In this document: positions 32,697 to 46,600 of the stretch, piece by piece
Numbering within the stretch: the first letter of the stretch is position 1
Layout: every line of letters starts with the position of its first letter
Assembly (NCBI RefSeq): GCF_964204645.1
Contig: NC_134029.1
Coordinates: 13,260,850 to 13,324,849 of the forward strand
DNA length: 64,000 nt
Direction: 5' to 3'
DNA from: Tubulanus polymorphus
Taxonomy: Eukaryota > Nemertea > Palaeonemertea > Tubulaniformes > Tubulanidae
Notes under the pieces: generated by a model
Database searches by the model: none
The model's input: only the letters and a program-made list of their open reading frames with translations
Told to the model about the DNA's origin: nothing
Position numbers and translations under genes: made by a program

Positions 32697-34946
32697 CTAG
32701 TAAAGAGCTGGTGGCTCTAAATAACATTCAGATTTACATCCAGACAGCGTTAGTAAAGGTAAATCGAGCCTATGTATTCCATTCTTAATTCGCAGCATCA
32801 ATCTAACTGGATACTTACCAGGCGAGCATGCTGCATGTAAACAATGCCTGCATCTATAAAATAAAGCACGCAACAATGGTCGAAAAACAATTATCAAAAT
32901 TCCCACTACGATTAACAAAAACAGAACAACATCCACCCGAATATTTTCAGCCACGACCACTTCCTTGATAACTGAATTATTCCAACCTCCAGAACGTAAA
33001 TCGTGAATAGAGGGGTGAATTGTGACCATGGCTTGAGCGGGCGGAACAAATCCTGCTCCTAACACTGGTATTAATCCTTGAGATTTTAACAAAACAAATA
33101 TCGACAGTAACATGCTACCTGCGGATAGACCTATTGCAAGCCAAGTCATCCAACCAGTGCTACCACCATTTGAAATAACTGGCTCCTGGTGATCAAATAA
33201 TGCATCGGCTTGGGAACGGTAAAGTTTTGACTCTTGACTGTCAGTTTGGGCCAGTTTCTTAAAATCCATACTAAATTTAGTATCAACTGCCGCTACCTTT
33301 GACCAATTGTTGGTTTTAAAATCCAAAACAGGCAGCGGTGCGTATGGTGTACCCTGGAACATCGTGGCTCCAGTAACATTTGAAACTGCATTTTCCCCAA
33401 AGAAACTATGAAGGACGGGAAGGTTCACAGCGTGTGCAATAGTTACAGTGTCCTTTTTTATGCATTTATTAATTCGACCAGGGACATAAAACGTTGAACC
33501 CCGCAATGCACATGCACAACCAATTTTAATTAAGCAAAAACGACATGCTGGAATCGCTTGTGGTGACTTGCCGGGGCATGCGAGAGTCCAAAAGTCATCA
33601 CTGCCTGATACGAGGGAATAGCCGTCGCCCACATCAGCCGCTAGTTCGGCGAGGCCCCCGACCTCGTACCTTATGTGACATAGCGCTAACACCCGCGAGG
33701 GCCTGTCGAAGAAAAGACTACTTAGGCACGAATCAACGGTAATTTCGCGCATGGAGACGCGCTGCTGGCAAGTCATCACATCAGTACCATGACAAGTGGA
33801 AAAGATATCATGACCCATTTCTGTATAATAGTTACCATCCCTGGTCGCGCCAAAATACGGGGGCGTCCCCACGATCATTGAAGTGTTATATGATGTGGCG
33901 TTTATTGGGACCGGCATAAGGACCACGGAATACAAATCAAAATAGGTCTGACTAGACTGTAACGGAATTTTGACGGATATATAAACATATTTATCTGACT
34001 TGGTGAAACAAACATCCTTGACCATATAATAGTACCCCACCTTTCTATTAGCTATAGAAAAGCCTGAGTGCATTCTATTAAGTTTTTCCGACACGCCGTC
34101 AAGAACGGTAGACAACATTTTAGGGTTGACCAGGGCCCGTGGCAAATATCACTCCAATAGTTTTTCAATCCCCTGTAGCCACTCGCCCGAAACTGTCGTC
34201 AACCTCTCCACTAGAATTATATTTCGTATCGTCATGTCGGCCGCCAATGCCAGCATGCTAGCATCAACGCTTCGACTCAATAGTGCTCCTCGAATGGACT
34301 TTAACTCTTTAGAATTAGCAACGTACGCCGAAGTCAGACTACTGATCCGAGTGTCCGTCGCATTGATAAACGAGGAAAGTGTCCCCTGTATATGGGTAAT
34401 CTGATCTGAATTGAGCTTGACAATCTTCTCGACTTTCTCTACGTGTGACTCTACTTGTTGGACTTCGTCCTCGGTAGCTGTACCGAACAAGGAAGAAGAA
34501 ATCGAACCTATCCAAGAAAGCGGTGCTCGTTTGACTCTTTGCCCATTGGCGTGTCGTTTCTTTCGGGAACTGGCGTTTGCCGCATCCGGGATCATTCGCC
34601 TCACATCAGCTAATTGTCCCCTGATGTGAACTAACGTGTCCAACTGAAGACGATGTGCCTCTCGATACATCGCCGCATAACCGGTGCAATGAGCGCGAAT
34701 GTTAGGTTGTACAAGCGAACAGCGTAGTCGCAGACCTTTACTTGGCGGGTCGTCGACTACCAGCCACGGTATTGCAAACGTGTGGAAACACGCACTATCC
34801 CCGTTATGCACTCCACCTATTCTGTGAAAAGCCGCACCGTAGTTCGGCCTCAAAACTGTAGCTGGCGTTGACCCATAAGCTTGGGCGAACCAAAGAACCA
34901 GTAGTACGAGCGCAACCTGCATTCTGAAAAGATAACAATGAGCCAC
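32697..34946 (-). pseudogene. env: F-protein-like envelope glycoprotein, one in-frame TGA
   Basis: About 750 codons in one frame, broken once by TGA at 34149-34151. Start: signal peptide (MQVALVLLVLWFAQAYGS). A furin-type site RVKR lies at about 34527-34538, immediately followed by a hydrophobic Trp/Gly/Ser segment and SLFGTATEDEV, the layout of the fusion peptide of insect errantivirus Env and baculovirus F proteins. Then a heptad-rich helix (ESHVEKVEKIVKL), an ectodomain with many Cys and several N-glycosylation sites, a membrane span WLAIGLSAGSMLLSIFVLL, and a second hydrophobic span VVLFLLIVVGILIIVF with a Cys/His-rich tail. It mediates membrane fusion in related elements. Assignment rests on the cleavage and fusion-peptide arrangement. 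Confidence 0.82.
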
Positions 34947-34982
34947 GTCAATATGGCAAACTTTGGAACAGTCGTCGTCCTT

Positions 34983-36630
34983 CTATCGGCGCCTATTTTT
35001 AGTTTTCCGGCCCCTGGACTTGGACCTAGCCGCTAAGTCATCCCAATAGGCTCTAATAACTTCTGGGTTCAAGTTTTCAGCTGGCTCAAACGTATTGTCC
35101 TTGTTGTCATAACCTACCCATTTGACGAGATATTTCAAAATTCCCTTTTCTTTCTTGTGACGAATAATCTTTTCTACGTAGTAGACAGGCTCCACGTCAC
35201 TCGTAGTTGGTTTGTCTGGCAGAGCCTGTCCGGGATATTCATTTGATCCCCCATGGTCGTCTGTCAAATTATTTGGCCGGTCGTCTTGGTGATCCTCGTC
35301 CTGGTCACCATCGTTTCCATTATCGATTTCGTCGTCGATCCTGTCCAACGGTCGAATGTCAGTAGAGAAGAAGTATTTCATCCGATTACAATGAATCGGC
35401 ACTGCTAATTCCTTATTGTTTTCGTCCTCTAAGATGAAAGAAACAGGAGAAAGCTTTCGAACAACCCGATATGGACCAGTCCATTGATGTAAGAGTTTCT
35501 TACTCAGCCCTTTTACTTTCTTTGGTGTGAAAACTAAGACTTGGTCACCTACGTCAAAAGTTGGCGGGACTGCCGTTCTATCAAAACGTTCCTTCATCCT
35601 TTCTTGAGCCCTTTTGATGTTATCTCTGGCTAATTTCCTGGCGTCTTTCAACTTCGGTAGCATGGCCTGAACAAAACCTCCTGCGTCAAAGTAGACATCT
35701 TTCGGGTTGAGAAGAGCAACATCCATTGGGAGCTTTGGCTCTCGACCGTACATTAAAAAGAACGGAGAATATTGTGATGTGTCTGACGCTGGACTAACCC
35801 TGTACGCAAAAAGAATTGGATCTAAGTACGTATCCCAATCTGTCTGACGGTCGTTACAATACATGCTTAGGGCCTTGACTATAACCAAATTCATGTGCTC
35901 AACTTGACCTTGAGTCTGTGGTCTATAAGCACTAGAGCGAGCCCGTGGCGTATTACAGAGTCGCCACACCTCATTCATCAACTTACTCAAGAAATTGGTT
36001 CCGCGATCGCTCTGTAACACAGATGGGGCCCCGTGTCGGCAAATGATTTGCTCATAAAATATTCTAGCAACTGTGGCTGCCTCTTGGTCTTTCATAGCAA
36101 ATGCTTCGACCCATTTTGTAAGATAATCAACGAAAATTAGAATATACTTATTCCCTGAAACAGTTGTTGGAAATGGACCACATACATCCATTGAGACCCT
36201 GTCCCATGGTCCAGTGACAGCGATCATTAACTGGGGCTGGTATGGGCTTTAGCGGCTTATTTTTGGTTGCACAGTCTCTACAAGATTTGATCCACTTTTC
36301 TACGTCTTTGTACATACCCGACCAATAATACCTAGCCCTTAATGTCTCATAGGTCCTCTTATGTCCCAAGTGACCACCGGTCATTGAATCATGACCTGCT
36401 TCTAGAATTTCGGTGCGCATATTTTTGGGGATCACTAGTTGTCGCGGACCATCTGCATCTATCTTTTTCTTTGTGTCCACATGATAGAGTAGCCCTTCGT
36501 CATCCAAGAAGTAGTAGTCTGACGACAACAGGATTTCTCTGGCCTCCTTGTCCTCTTCCGGTAAGGAGCCGTCGGCTAGATAATTAATGATATTCAGCAG
36601 ATTCGGATCAGACCGTTGATTTACAGACAT
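34983..36630 (-). pseudogene. pol: Integrase part of Gypsy pol, with GPY/F and chromodomain, one frameshift
   Basis: 3' part of pol, cut from the rest by the nested transposon. Zinc-binding HHCC (GHDSMTGGHLGHK ... CRDC, about 36250-36420). Core with Asp in SMDVCGP (about 36190), Asp in LQSDRGTNF (about 36015), Glu in QVEHMNL (about 35900). GPY/F module with WTGPYRVVRK (about 35480). An acidic linker follows. The C-terminal chromodomain reads YYVEKIIRHKKEKGILKYLV and KWVGYDNKDNTFEP (about 35080-35190), then a basic tail. A single-base loss in the C run near 36230 shifts the frame between the zinc finger and the core. Integrates the cDNA; the chromodomain would target chromatin marks. Confidence 0.93.
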
Positions 36631-37200
36631 AACGCAGTCTCAAATGTTTTGTGACTTTCTCAAAATGTATCAAAAATTTAACTAATTTTTAGTTCATAAG
36701 TCCTCAAATATTCATAAATGAACAGTTAAAAATTGTTGAAACATGTCGACTCTGCTGTAAAATCAACCTATTAACAGTCCGGAATTTGGGATAATATTGG
36801 GCTTTAGAGGACATAATGCCCCCGAGGTCTTCACATTTACAGAAAAGATTACGTAAGTGATTCACGCGCGGCTCGCGATAGGCGCACAATAGAAATCTGA
36901 GCCGCGCGTTCTTTGAGTGTCACCAATTAAGAGGACCGCTATTGTGAAAATTGACTGCGGGAGGAATATTCCTCCCAATGTCAATCGATGGAAACTTGAC
37001 CATGGGGTCCGATAATCAAAGAATTGACTTTGGGAGGAATATTCCTCCCAAGGTCAAACGAAGAGAATTTGACCTTCAGGTCTGATATTCAAAGTATCGA
37101 CTTCGGGAGGAATGTTCCTCCGAATGTCAAACGAAGGAAACTGGACCTGGTCTGTTATTCGAAATATAGACTTTGGGATGAATGTTCTTCCAAACGACTA
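36631..37200 (+). repeat. Left long TIR of the nested transposon
   Basis: About 250 bp of unique terminal sequence, then four tandem units of 65-70 bp each holding a small palindrome GGGAGGAATATTCCTCCC (36960, 37035, then decayed copies) flanked by TTGAC/GTCAA words. Confidence 0.9.
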
Positions 37201-37978
37201 AACGCTAAAACCTGAGCTTTTAGAATGATAGGTGTATATATTAATTATATTGGTGTAATAATTGTTTTAATAAGTAGTATACTATAGTGACGACACCAGA
37301 CATATTTAGGCAATTTGAGTGATAATGTACACGGTATTTGAGGGTCTGCGGCGAATGATTTATAGAAAGTTGAATAGCTGTAGTGCAGGTTCTAATAATA
37401 AGGCTTATATAGTCTTCACATCGCAATCAGTTGTTAGAATGCATCTTCCTTTTTCTTTACTTGATCTTGAGTCTTTGACTAGTTAAATTTTTTCTTCATT
37501 GATTGACGCTGGATCAAATTAAACTGTTAATCAAATCAATTATTTTTCAAGTGTGTTTCAGTGTGCTTTGCATGAGTATAAAATTAACACAAGCTGAAAG
37601 AATCGAAATTTAAATACGTGGATGATAAAAATCAAGTTAAAAGGTGTAGGGACGGAGAGATCTGGCGAAAAAAAAAACAGTAATGGGTGCAAAATGGACC
37701 CGTACCTAATCGCCAGACCAAAAACGACGGACCAGACCTGAGTCAAATTAAGCGTGTGGATTTAAACTGGTTCTGGAAGTCATTCACTTTGCTTGGTTTA
37801 AGTATGGACTCGTTTTAGATTCCATGGTTTAAGCATTGTTTAGTAACGAATGAATGGGTTTGAATTTGAATGTGAAATGAATTTGAACATGAAAATCTGC
37901 GCGCTCTTTGGTAAGCCATGCGTAAAATTTAAGTCAGACCTGATTCGAGCCAATTTAGCCCCGACAAATCGTCTCTAT

Positions 37979-38305
37979 AGCCGCGATCACACGTGTATTT
38001 TTTTTAGGCCAGGGCCAAATTTGGGCCGGACCAACTGTTCACACGGGTGCCAATGGGCCCGAGCCTGTTTGGCCCGGGCCAAATTTGGCCCGACCAAAAA
38101 CGTCGGACCAGGCCCGAGCACCAGACAAATGACTGCGTTTGAATTGCAACTAGCACCGTAAATGATCCACTTCGCTTTGTTTGAGCATTGTTTAGTATCG
38201 AGTGAATGGTTTGCGTATGAACGCACTCTCTAATTACCAAATTTGGCCCGAGCCTGATCGGTGCTAATTTGGCCCGGGCCAAATCGTCTCCGTGTGATCG
38301 CGGCT
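37979..38305. mobile_element. 327-bp MITE inside the nested transposon
   Basis: Inverted ends AGCCGCGATCACACG (37979-37993) and CGTGTGATCGCGGCT (38291-38305), flanked by TAT on both sides. Internal GGCCCGGGCCAAATTTGGCC words repeat several times. The sequence just left of it (37944-37978) resembles its own right end, suggesting an older partial copy. Confidence 0.8.
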
Positions 38306-39239
38306 TATGTGGGTCATGATTGTTGAGAGAAATCTTTCCCTTTATGTTTGCAAATTAGCCATTGTCCTAGTTTTAACTTCTGATTTGTACCCTGTATAGG
38401 GTTTATATATCTGTTTGTACTCTTTCATAGAAATACGACAGATATCAAATGGAATCTTTGATTTAAGACACTGTAAACCGGTCCACACTAATATGTCTAT
38501 CCATCCGACCTACGAGCGATCATCTCATTAATGTGATAATTGCTCGTAAATCCGACAGCTACGTTTTACAACTAGAAATATATTAGATCAGATTCCTAAT
38601 AATAAAATCATTACTATTAAGAATATGCTATTGATTATGGATAAATTCAAAAAGAATTGACAAAATATATTGCTTTGAATGGCCTTTAGATATTGGATAG
38701 GGCGATTTTGAATTATTTTTGGGGAATTTTATCGAGAAGCTCAAACTCCCTAAGGCGATAAATTCTTTAAGGCAGATCTTTCCCGATTATGATCCCACCA
38801 TATGAATTGTTCACGAAACTTTTATGTATAAACACCTCACAATTAACGTAATGAATCAGTGACGTCCTGTTGCACAAGCTATATTACACCATGATAAAAA
38901 GCCTATTATAGTCGAGGTGGATTTCTCGATGTATAAATGCAGGGAGGGTTGGGAGCTTTATGTTCAATAACATTAGGTTCCAATGTTTGCTCTATGGATT
39001 TCAAAATAAAAAAAAAATCTACGTTTAAACGTGATATCTGTTTCATTACTCGTGATATATCGGGGAATCTCTGCAATAAAATTGGACGATTTCAAAAATA
39101 TTACAAAATGAGCAAATTGCGATTCTTAGTGATTTTTGCTAACAGTATTGATTCTAGCGTATACGCGGATTTGTGTGATATGTAATAAGTAACGTAGCGA
39201 ATAATCAAAGTATCTACTGTAACTAGATATGACAATTAA

Positions 39240-41510
39240 AAATCCCCCAGAATATCTCCTTCAAAATACCTTCATCCGTTCAAAAAAGATCACCTGGTAA
39301 AGATTTCCTATGTAGAAATCTAAAAAATCTAAACCCTGGGTAAAAATCCCCCAAATATTCATACTTGGTGATTGTCAAGAACATGTCAAAGCACGATGTT
39401 TCTCGAATTTGCAATGAGACTGAAATATGTTTGAACTTTTAAATGAAATCTTTCGTTGCGATAAATTCTTACGAATAAAATAAATTGTAAGAATTAATAA
39501 GAGTAATAAACTTTTATTTGTAATATCTTAAGATTCGAACTGGAATTTTTTTGAATTTCAGCTGTGCGATGCCATGAATTATTAGAAATAACGTACTTTT
39601 GATATTAAATATTTTAGATTCAAGCTAGTGTAATATATTTGAAATGCGCGATGAACCCCTTTACTAAGCTGTGCAATAACTGCATGTATATGTACTAATT
39701 TAGTATCAATGAAACGTTAATTTGTAGTATGTTTTAATTTAAATAGCATAGTTTGTATGGGCATATTGATATCCTTACGGTGTTCGACAGTAAAATATGA
39801 ATAAATTGGATATACGTATCAATAATACAAAATTAATTGACCTTAAGATTGTATCTGCTTATAATCCCTTTAAAGGGAGGGGATTACCTAATTTGAAGAA
39901 TTGGGGATTTTTACCGAGGGGATTTTTGCTCGCTTACTTAGATGTTTTGAATTATTGACTTAGTTATTTTATTAAGTTTAAGTTAATCACTAGTAAGTTT
40001 ATTCATTGACCACTTGCATGATAGTTCTTGATATATTCATGATATGCAATGAAATGAAATGTAAGTTCATCACATTTCTGAACTCATTAATACCGATTTT
40101 AATTGTTTTAAGCCCCATGAAAAATATGTGATGTCATTATATTGAAAGCTTTATGTTTTATTAACATTGGTAGTAGTTCTCATAAATTTTCCTTGGCCTT
40201 TTTTTCCGTGGCCATTTTTTCCTAGACAAATTACCTTGGCCATTTTTTCCTTGGCCATTCTTTCCTGGCCATTTTTCCTTGGCCATTTTTCCAACATTCT
40301 GGGTTTTTTTACAACTAACCCTTAGCAATGCACTGTAATGAACAATTTACTTTGTTTTGCTAAATTAACTACTTGTAATCAATTCACTATAGAACTGTGG
40401 TCGATCCTAACAAAGAGTCCGACGTGCTATTCTAAACTTCAGTGGACAAAAATCTCTTTCTAAAAATTATATTGCTAAGATATTCTTAGTCTTCATCTTT
40501 CAGCATGAACTCTAGGCCTGGATATATTTCGGATTCATTAAATGGTATCATGTGTGTGTAGAACGTTTGGGCGAAGGTATTATCCCCCTGGATCACGCGT
40601 AAAACAAACAGAAAACATATTTTCATACATAGGTCATCGCATTATAGAAATTGAACTGTTGACAAGTTGTATTAAATCTCTATAGATGAAACACTTTTAA
40701 GGAAAATGCATTATGTTTGTTGTTTCTATATAACTACTATCGACTTGCGCCTCGGGCTTAGTCAACTCGCCATCTTCATGATTGAAATATTTGATTAGGC
40801 AATCCTATCAAAAGTGGCGTAAATTCATACAAGCGAATAATTTGTTGTTTCCAAAGGTTTTTGTTACCGGCTCTTCTACACGGTAATGGTCGAAATTCCC
40901 CGGTAAAAATCCCCTAAGAAGACCCATTAAAGAGCTTATGATTTGCTGCCGCTGGTATGTTTTCGTTTGTATTGCAAAATTAAGTCCAAAATAACTGGAA
41001 TCGTTTTAAAGGATTTCTGTGAAAATTTTCAATTTTTTCCCACACGTCAACAAGTGCCTTTCCAATCAAGATCGATTCCTCATGCGTAAAAACGATTGAA
41101 GCAATTTTTGCAGTTTTATTTATTTATGGTTTGATACGTCAAGATTTCAGTTAAAAGGGCAACATCATCGTTTATGTTAGCGAAGCTTGGTATACAAGCA
41201 AGCTGACAATAACAAGCCACTGAATTTTATCGGTTTAGGCTTTGTATAGCTCATTATCTATAGAAAGTCAGTGATAAAGTCCTAAGTAAATATTGCTCAA
41301 TTAAAGAGAATTCATTGTACAAGCGATGACAGGCCTATGAGGCACCCGTAAATCAAAAATGTATTTCACGGATTTTGCTGTGCGATGCGATAAATTATTG
41401 AAACTTTTTATTTGAAATATCTTTGAAATACTATTTGAAATTTGAAATATTATTTTACCAGTGCGATAACTTTTAGTATTAGTTTAGTATTAATGAAGTA
41501 TTTCAATCTT
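39240..41510. repeat. Diverged internal repeats of the nested transposon
   Basis: AAAATCCCCC-type words recur direct and inverted (39241, 39345, 39908, 40902). A stretch around 39555-39725 (GCTGTGCGATGCCATGAATT, ...TTTAGTATCAATGAA) matches 41385-41505 at low similarity. No coding frame. The rest of 38,310-43,000 shows nothing recognisable. Confidence 0.5.
40187..40296. repeat. TTGGCCATTTTTCC short tandem repeat
   Basis: About eight degenerate 13-16-bp units of CCTTGGCCATTTTTT. Confidence 0.85.
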
Positions 41511-43029
41511 TGGATAAACGTTGGAAAAATGGCAGGGGGAAAATTGCCGCTAAATAAACATTAGAATTTGCACGTTTTGTAGTAACTTTGAGTTGTTAAA
41601 TTTTACTGGACATTGGTGTATGCTGAATATCACGAACAACGAAACATATATCTCATAAAAACGTTGATTGTCTTTTTCAACTTTCATCATTTCAATAACA
41701 ATCAATCGATTTTTAAGTCGATTTAATTACCAGGATAGCGACAATATGCGTTTGTGCTTTTAATCAACTAGTTTCCGAATCCGTGGTATGTCGATCAAAT
41801 AATAATTTTTAAGTCGCGAAAAAGTAAGATGCATTCTATCAACTAATTTCAATGTAAAGACTATAATTCTTCCTATATGAATCAATACTAAATCATTCAT
41901 ACCACAGGCCACTTAATCTTAAGCTTGATTTTGAGAGGTGTTTAAACATAATGGTCACATGAGTAATTAAATGGTTGTGTCACAAAGGGAGAAATCTGCC
42001 ATAACATCCCGATATCTGGAGTTCTGGGCTTAGTAACGCATGTTTAGAATGAATTTTATCCGATATTTTTGTAACATAATGTTTTCTCTCTGCAAATTCC
42101 TGACGTTTTCTGGGAGCTAACGTTCAGTGGCTAGTAGGCTGGATTGTATTTTCCCTTATTTCATAGATCTCCATGCATATAACTTGAACTGAACTGAATG
42201 GGAACTGAGTTCGGTTAGGAGTAAAAACCTCCTATCAACTCCTATTTCTGAATTGTATATAAAGGAGTGAAGAAAGAAACAAACCCTCATACCGAATACA
42301 CTTTTACGTATAAATGAGAATAATGCTCACTAGGACGATGGCTAATTTGCGACCGTAAAAGAAAGAAATACGACTCGAATAATTTTTTTTTATCATGCGT
42401 GATACGCGAATCTCCTATTAACACTAGTGATGAGAGAAGAATCCACACGAATGAAATGTATCAGCTTTATAATGATCTTTAATCCTTGAATGACCATTCT
42501 TAATTAACACAAAACACTTAATATAAATGATTTGTATCGATTACCATAGAATTTCCATTTAAAGAATGCATTTATCAAATTACGTCCATTGACTCTGAAA
42601 ATGAACCTTTAAACCCGTAAATTAGCTAAACTCGTGCCGTATTAAGCTATTTAGATTTATCGCAGTCTAGTGAAAATTTGTAAGCAGTCCTAATATATTC
42701 CCTGTATAATCAAAACTTAATTTCTATGTTATGCACGTGTTTTAATTACGATTTCCCCTCTATCGAGAAGGGCCTGATTACAATCTGATTACAGTTGATT
42801 GTCAACAAAGTTATAGCAATTTACTGTTAGACAAAGAAAATACAAAATCTATTTAGTTTTCTAAAATTGTATGTAGGCCTATGTCTCATACCGTCTCATT
42901 ACCTCGAACACTGTGTATCGTATCACTCGAAATTCATAAATCTACCGGCTTTATGGCTTAAAAAAAAACTAATTACACCCAAAACACCTATATTTCTAAA
43001 ATTTCAGGTTACAGCATTTAGTGGTGGGA

Positions 43030-43682
43030 GGAAAAATTCCTCCCTAAATCAATATACTTTGAATCTAAGACTCGGGTTCGTTTTCCTTCAGTTGACAAAT
43101 GACAATATTTCGAATATCAGACCAGGTCCATTTTCCTTCGTTTGACCATGGACGTATAAACTAGATTATACGTCCATGGTTTGACATAGGGAGGAACAAT
43201 CCTCCCGACGTCGATACTTTGAATATCAGACGGTCAAAGGTCAAATTCTCTTCGTTTGACCTTGGGAGGAATATTCCTCCCAAAGTCAATTCTTTGAATA
43301 TCGGACCCCATGGTCAAGTTTCCATCGATTGACATTGGGAGGAATATTCCTCCCGCAGTCAATTTTCACAATAGCGGTCCTCTTAATTGGTGACACTCAA
43401 AGAACGCGCGGCTCAGATTTCTATTGTGCGCCTATCGCGCGCTGCGCGTGAATCACTTACGTAATCTTTTCTGTAAATGTGAAGACCTCGAGGGCATTAT
43501 GTTCTCTAAAGCCCAATATTATCCCAAATTCCGGACTGTTAATAGGTTGATTTTACGGCAGAGTCGACATGTTTCGACAATTTTTAACTGTTCATTTATG
43601 AATATTTGAGGACTAATGAACTAAAAATTAGTTAAATTTTTGATACATTTTGAGAAAGTCACAAAACATTTGAGACTGCGTT
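43030..43682 (-). repeat. Right long TIR of the nested transposon
   Basis: Inverted counterpart of the left TIR, with the same GGGAGGAATATTCCTCCC units at 43266 and 43337 and the terminal 250 bp nearly identical. Carries an extra CCATGGACGTATAAAC / ATTATACGTCCATGG inverted pair at 43145-43178. Confidence 0.88.
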
Positions 43683-46600
43683 ACATGTCGTTTGGAATCG
43701 GATCTCGATTTTCGGCTTGTACCGCGCATGCCTCAATCGTGTCCTCTTCGATCTGGGGCTCAGGATACGGTCTCCGCGATAGACCGTCAGCATTGCCGTG
43801 CGATTTCCCCGGACGATGAGAGATAGAATAATCAAACTGTTCAAGATAAAGCGCTATGCGACCCAAACGACCCGACAAATTCTTCATTGATTTTAGATAT
43901 TGGAGACAGCTATGGTCAGTTATAATTTCAAAGTGATATCCCCTCAGATAGGGTTCGAATTTCCGAACTCCTGCCGCTACTGCGAGAAGTTCACGGTCCG
44001 TGGTGGAGTAATTCTTTTCGGCTTTTGTTAGCCCACGCCCTGCATATGCGATTGCTCTCTCAGTGCCCTCCTGAACCTGTGCTAATACCATGCCAATGCC
44101 ATCGTCAGAGGCATCCGTATATAGTAAAAATGGAGCTCCCCCATATATGGGATAGGCCAGAATAGGAACTTCGAGCATTGCTTGTTTCAAGGTGTCAAAC
44201 GCTCGTTGACATGCAGCATCCCATTTATATGGAACACTTTTCTTGGTTAGATTATGGAGCGGCGCGGCTATAGTACTATACCCCTTACAGAATCGCCTAT
44301 AGTAATTGGTAAACCCAAGAAAGCTGCGCAGTTGTTTTAGGGTGGTTGGAATGGGCCAGTTCTGGACCGCTGCTACTTTTTCGGGGTCGGCAGCAATGCC
44401 GTCTTTTGATAAACGGTGACCTAAGAAGTTGATTTTCTTGAGTGCGAAGTAGCACTTCTTAGGGTTCAGACGAAGCCCTGACGCTCGGAAACGATCAAAA
44501 ATTCGCGCCAAATGTTCTAAGTGTGAGTCGAACGAGTCTGAATAGCAGATAATATCATCTAGGTATACAAGGCAAAACTTCCCGATCAAATTCCTAAGAA
44601 CACCACCCGTAAGTCTTTGAAAAGTCGATGGAGCTGATTTCAAACCGAAAGGCAATACCTTGAATTCTAGCAGACCAGTTTGAGTTATAAATGCAGTCTT
44701 TTCTCTGCTAGCTTCATCTACACCAACCTGCCAATAACCGCTCAAGAGGTCAAGTGAGCTAAAATATCTCGGTGATGCCTGTCCAACTTGAGCTAATAAA
44801 TCGTCAATCCTCGGCAAGGGAAAAGAATCAGTCCGAGTGACAGCATTGAGTCCTCTATAATCTACACAAAATCGCCACTTGACCTCACCGTCTGGGCTCT
44901 TTTTCTGTACTAACACCACTGGGGCAGCCCAAGGGCTCGTACTATATTGAACAATTCCATTGTCCAACATTTGTTTTACATGAGTGTCGATGACTTCCTG
45001 CATACGAGGGGTTGCCCTATATGGCCTCTTCCGAATAGGGGGTGCATCTCCAGTGTCTATAACGTGTTTGACAAAGTCCGTCTTACCCAATTCCTCTGGG
45101 GACCTAGCAAAAACATCTTTGTACGAGTGCAGTAACTTAAGAAGTTTCGTTCGTTGTGACGGCGTCAGGTCTGACTTGACTAGATCGATCTCAGGTAGTC
45201 CTATGTCAGCTGATGTCTGCGGCTCGTTAACCTGAGTAAAATTGACCTCTGGTGGCCTTGGAAGCTGGCCAAAATCCCCCTTAGTTGACAGCGGCCGATG
45301 GACCGTCCATCCCTCTGTCCATAAATGACCCAAGCACGTACCCTCATACAAGGTCACATGTCGGGATGTAGGGTTCATGACCCTAATGGGAATCCCTGTT
45401 GAAGTGACATCAACTACTGACCTAGCGCCTAACAAATCCTGAGTGCGAAGATGGTTAGATGGCTCAAATACAGCAAACGGCGCTGGAGGTTTGTACGACA
45501 AACAGTTCCCGTTCACAATTACTTCACACGAAGGTGGGACAATTGTCATTTCGGTCACTTTAACCGTCGAGGGTTTTCCTAGATTGACTGTATTGCTACT
45601 AAAATGAATTGTGTCGGCACCTGGCAGCAGGAGAGCTTTCTTGCCGTAATCAATAACAGCATGTTGCTGTTCTAGGAAGTCTGCTCCGAGAATAACATCG
45701 GAGCTCACGTCATCGACAATATACATAGAATGGGTGAGATCTAGATTACCCAGCTGAAAGTTTATGTCTACTAATCCTCGCAAGTTAAACTTACTTCCAT
45801 CTACCCCACGAGCGGAATGGAATAGTCCTTCTCGCGTTTCACCTGACTGAATCTGCGGATTTCTATGTAAACCACCACTATTTAAAACGGATATTTCCGC
45901 GCCGGTGTCAATAAGAATATTAAGTGGTATTCCAGAATGATGACCAACTACCCGATTAGCAACAGTAGCCATTATTGACGGAAAATAGTTCTGGGTAACC
46001 CCGTCCTGTTCGTCGGTTGTGGAGGCAGAAACTCCACTAAAAACCTCTGTATTACGTGTCGACTCGTCCTTTTCGGCCTCTGAGTCTACGACAACCTCGT
46101 CTTGAACCAAGTCACTTCCCTCGTTACACCCATACAACCCATTATCCGAACTCCCATTCGGTCGAGAAAAATTAAAAGATTCTTCCTGCGAAAATGTGTT
46201 AGCTAATTCAGCCTCTTTTTGGCAGAAGGCAGCTTCCGCTGACCTTGGTGACTTCAATTCGGACTGATTTGTATCTTCGATCACACCCTGATTTAGTATT
46301 TTACTCTCTGAGTATTTTACCTTGTGATCAATTTTATTTGATCGCATAATTTCGCATTGTACCGCTGATTCAACTGTCGCAGGGCAACTCTGTTGCGCGA
46401 CTTCATGCCCCTTAATTATCGGAGAACCCTGTTCCCGCATACCGTCGCCAGTCGTCGAATTCCCCGGATCGACATTCTGACTGCAGCGCGGCCTACTATC
46501 ATAACACACATTAAGGCATGATTTATTCGTTTGAATCTCATCTATAACCACCGGATCACAAAATGTGACTTTTTTATGCCCTTCTCCATAGAATTTATCC

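Larger units (their letters stand above)
36631..43682. mobile_element. 7.05-kb non-autonomous DNA transposon nested in pol, 4-bp TSD ACAT
   Basis: Bounded by inverted ends AACGCAGTCTCAAATG / CATTTGAGACTGCGTT and by ACAT at 36627-36630 and 43683-43686. Removing it with one ACAT puts the two pol segments back in the same frame, so the boundaries are exact. Long TIRs of about 570-650 bp. The 5.8 kb between them has no transposase; the sequence is AT-rich and repeat-bearing. A 4-bp duplication occurs in several superfamilies, so the class is left open. Confidence 0.92.

Noticed and set aside
36704-43609. 61-residue open frames MCAYRE../MCAYRA.. in both TIRs of the nested transposon
   Set aside because: They are mirror images of the same inverted repeat, differences are mostly amino-acid-changing, and no family is recognisable. 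Not genes.
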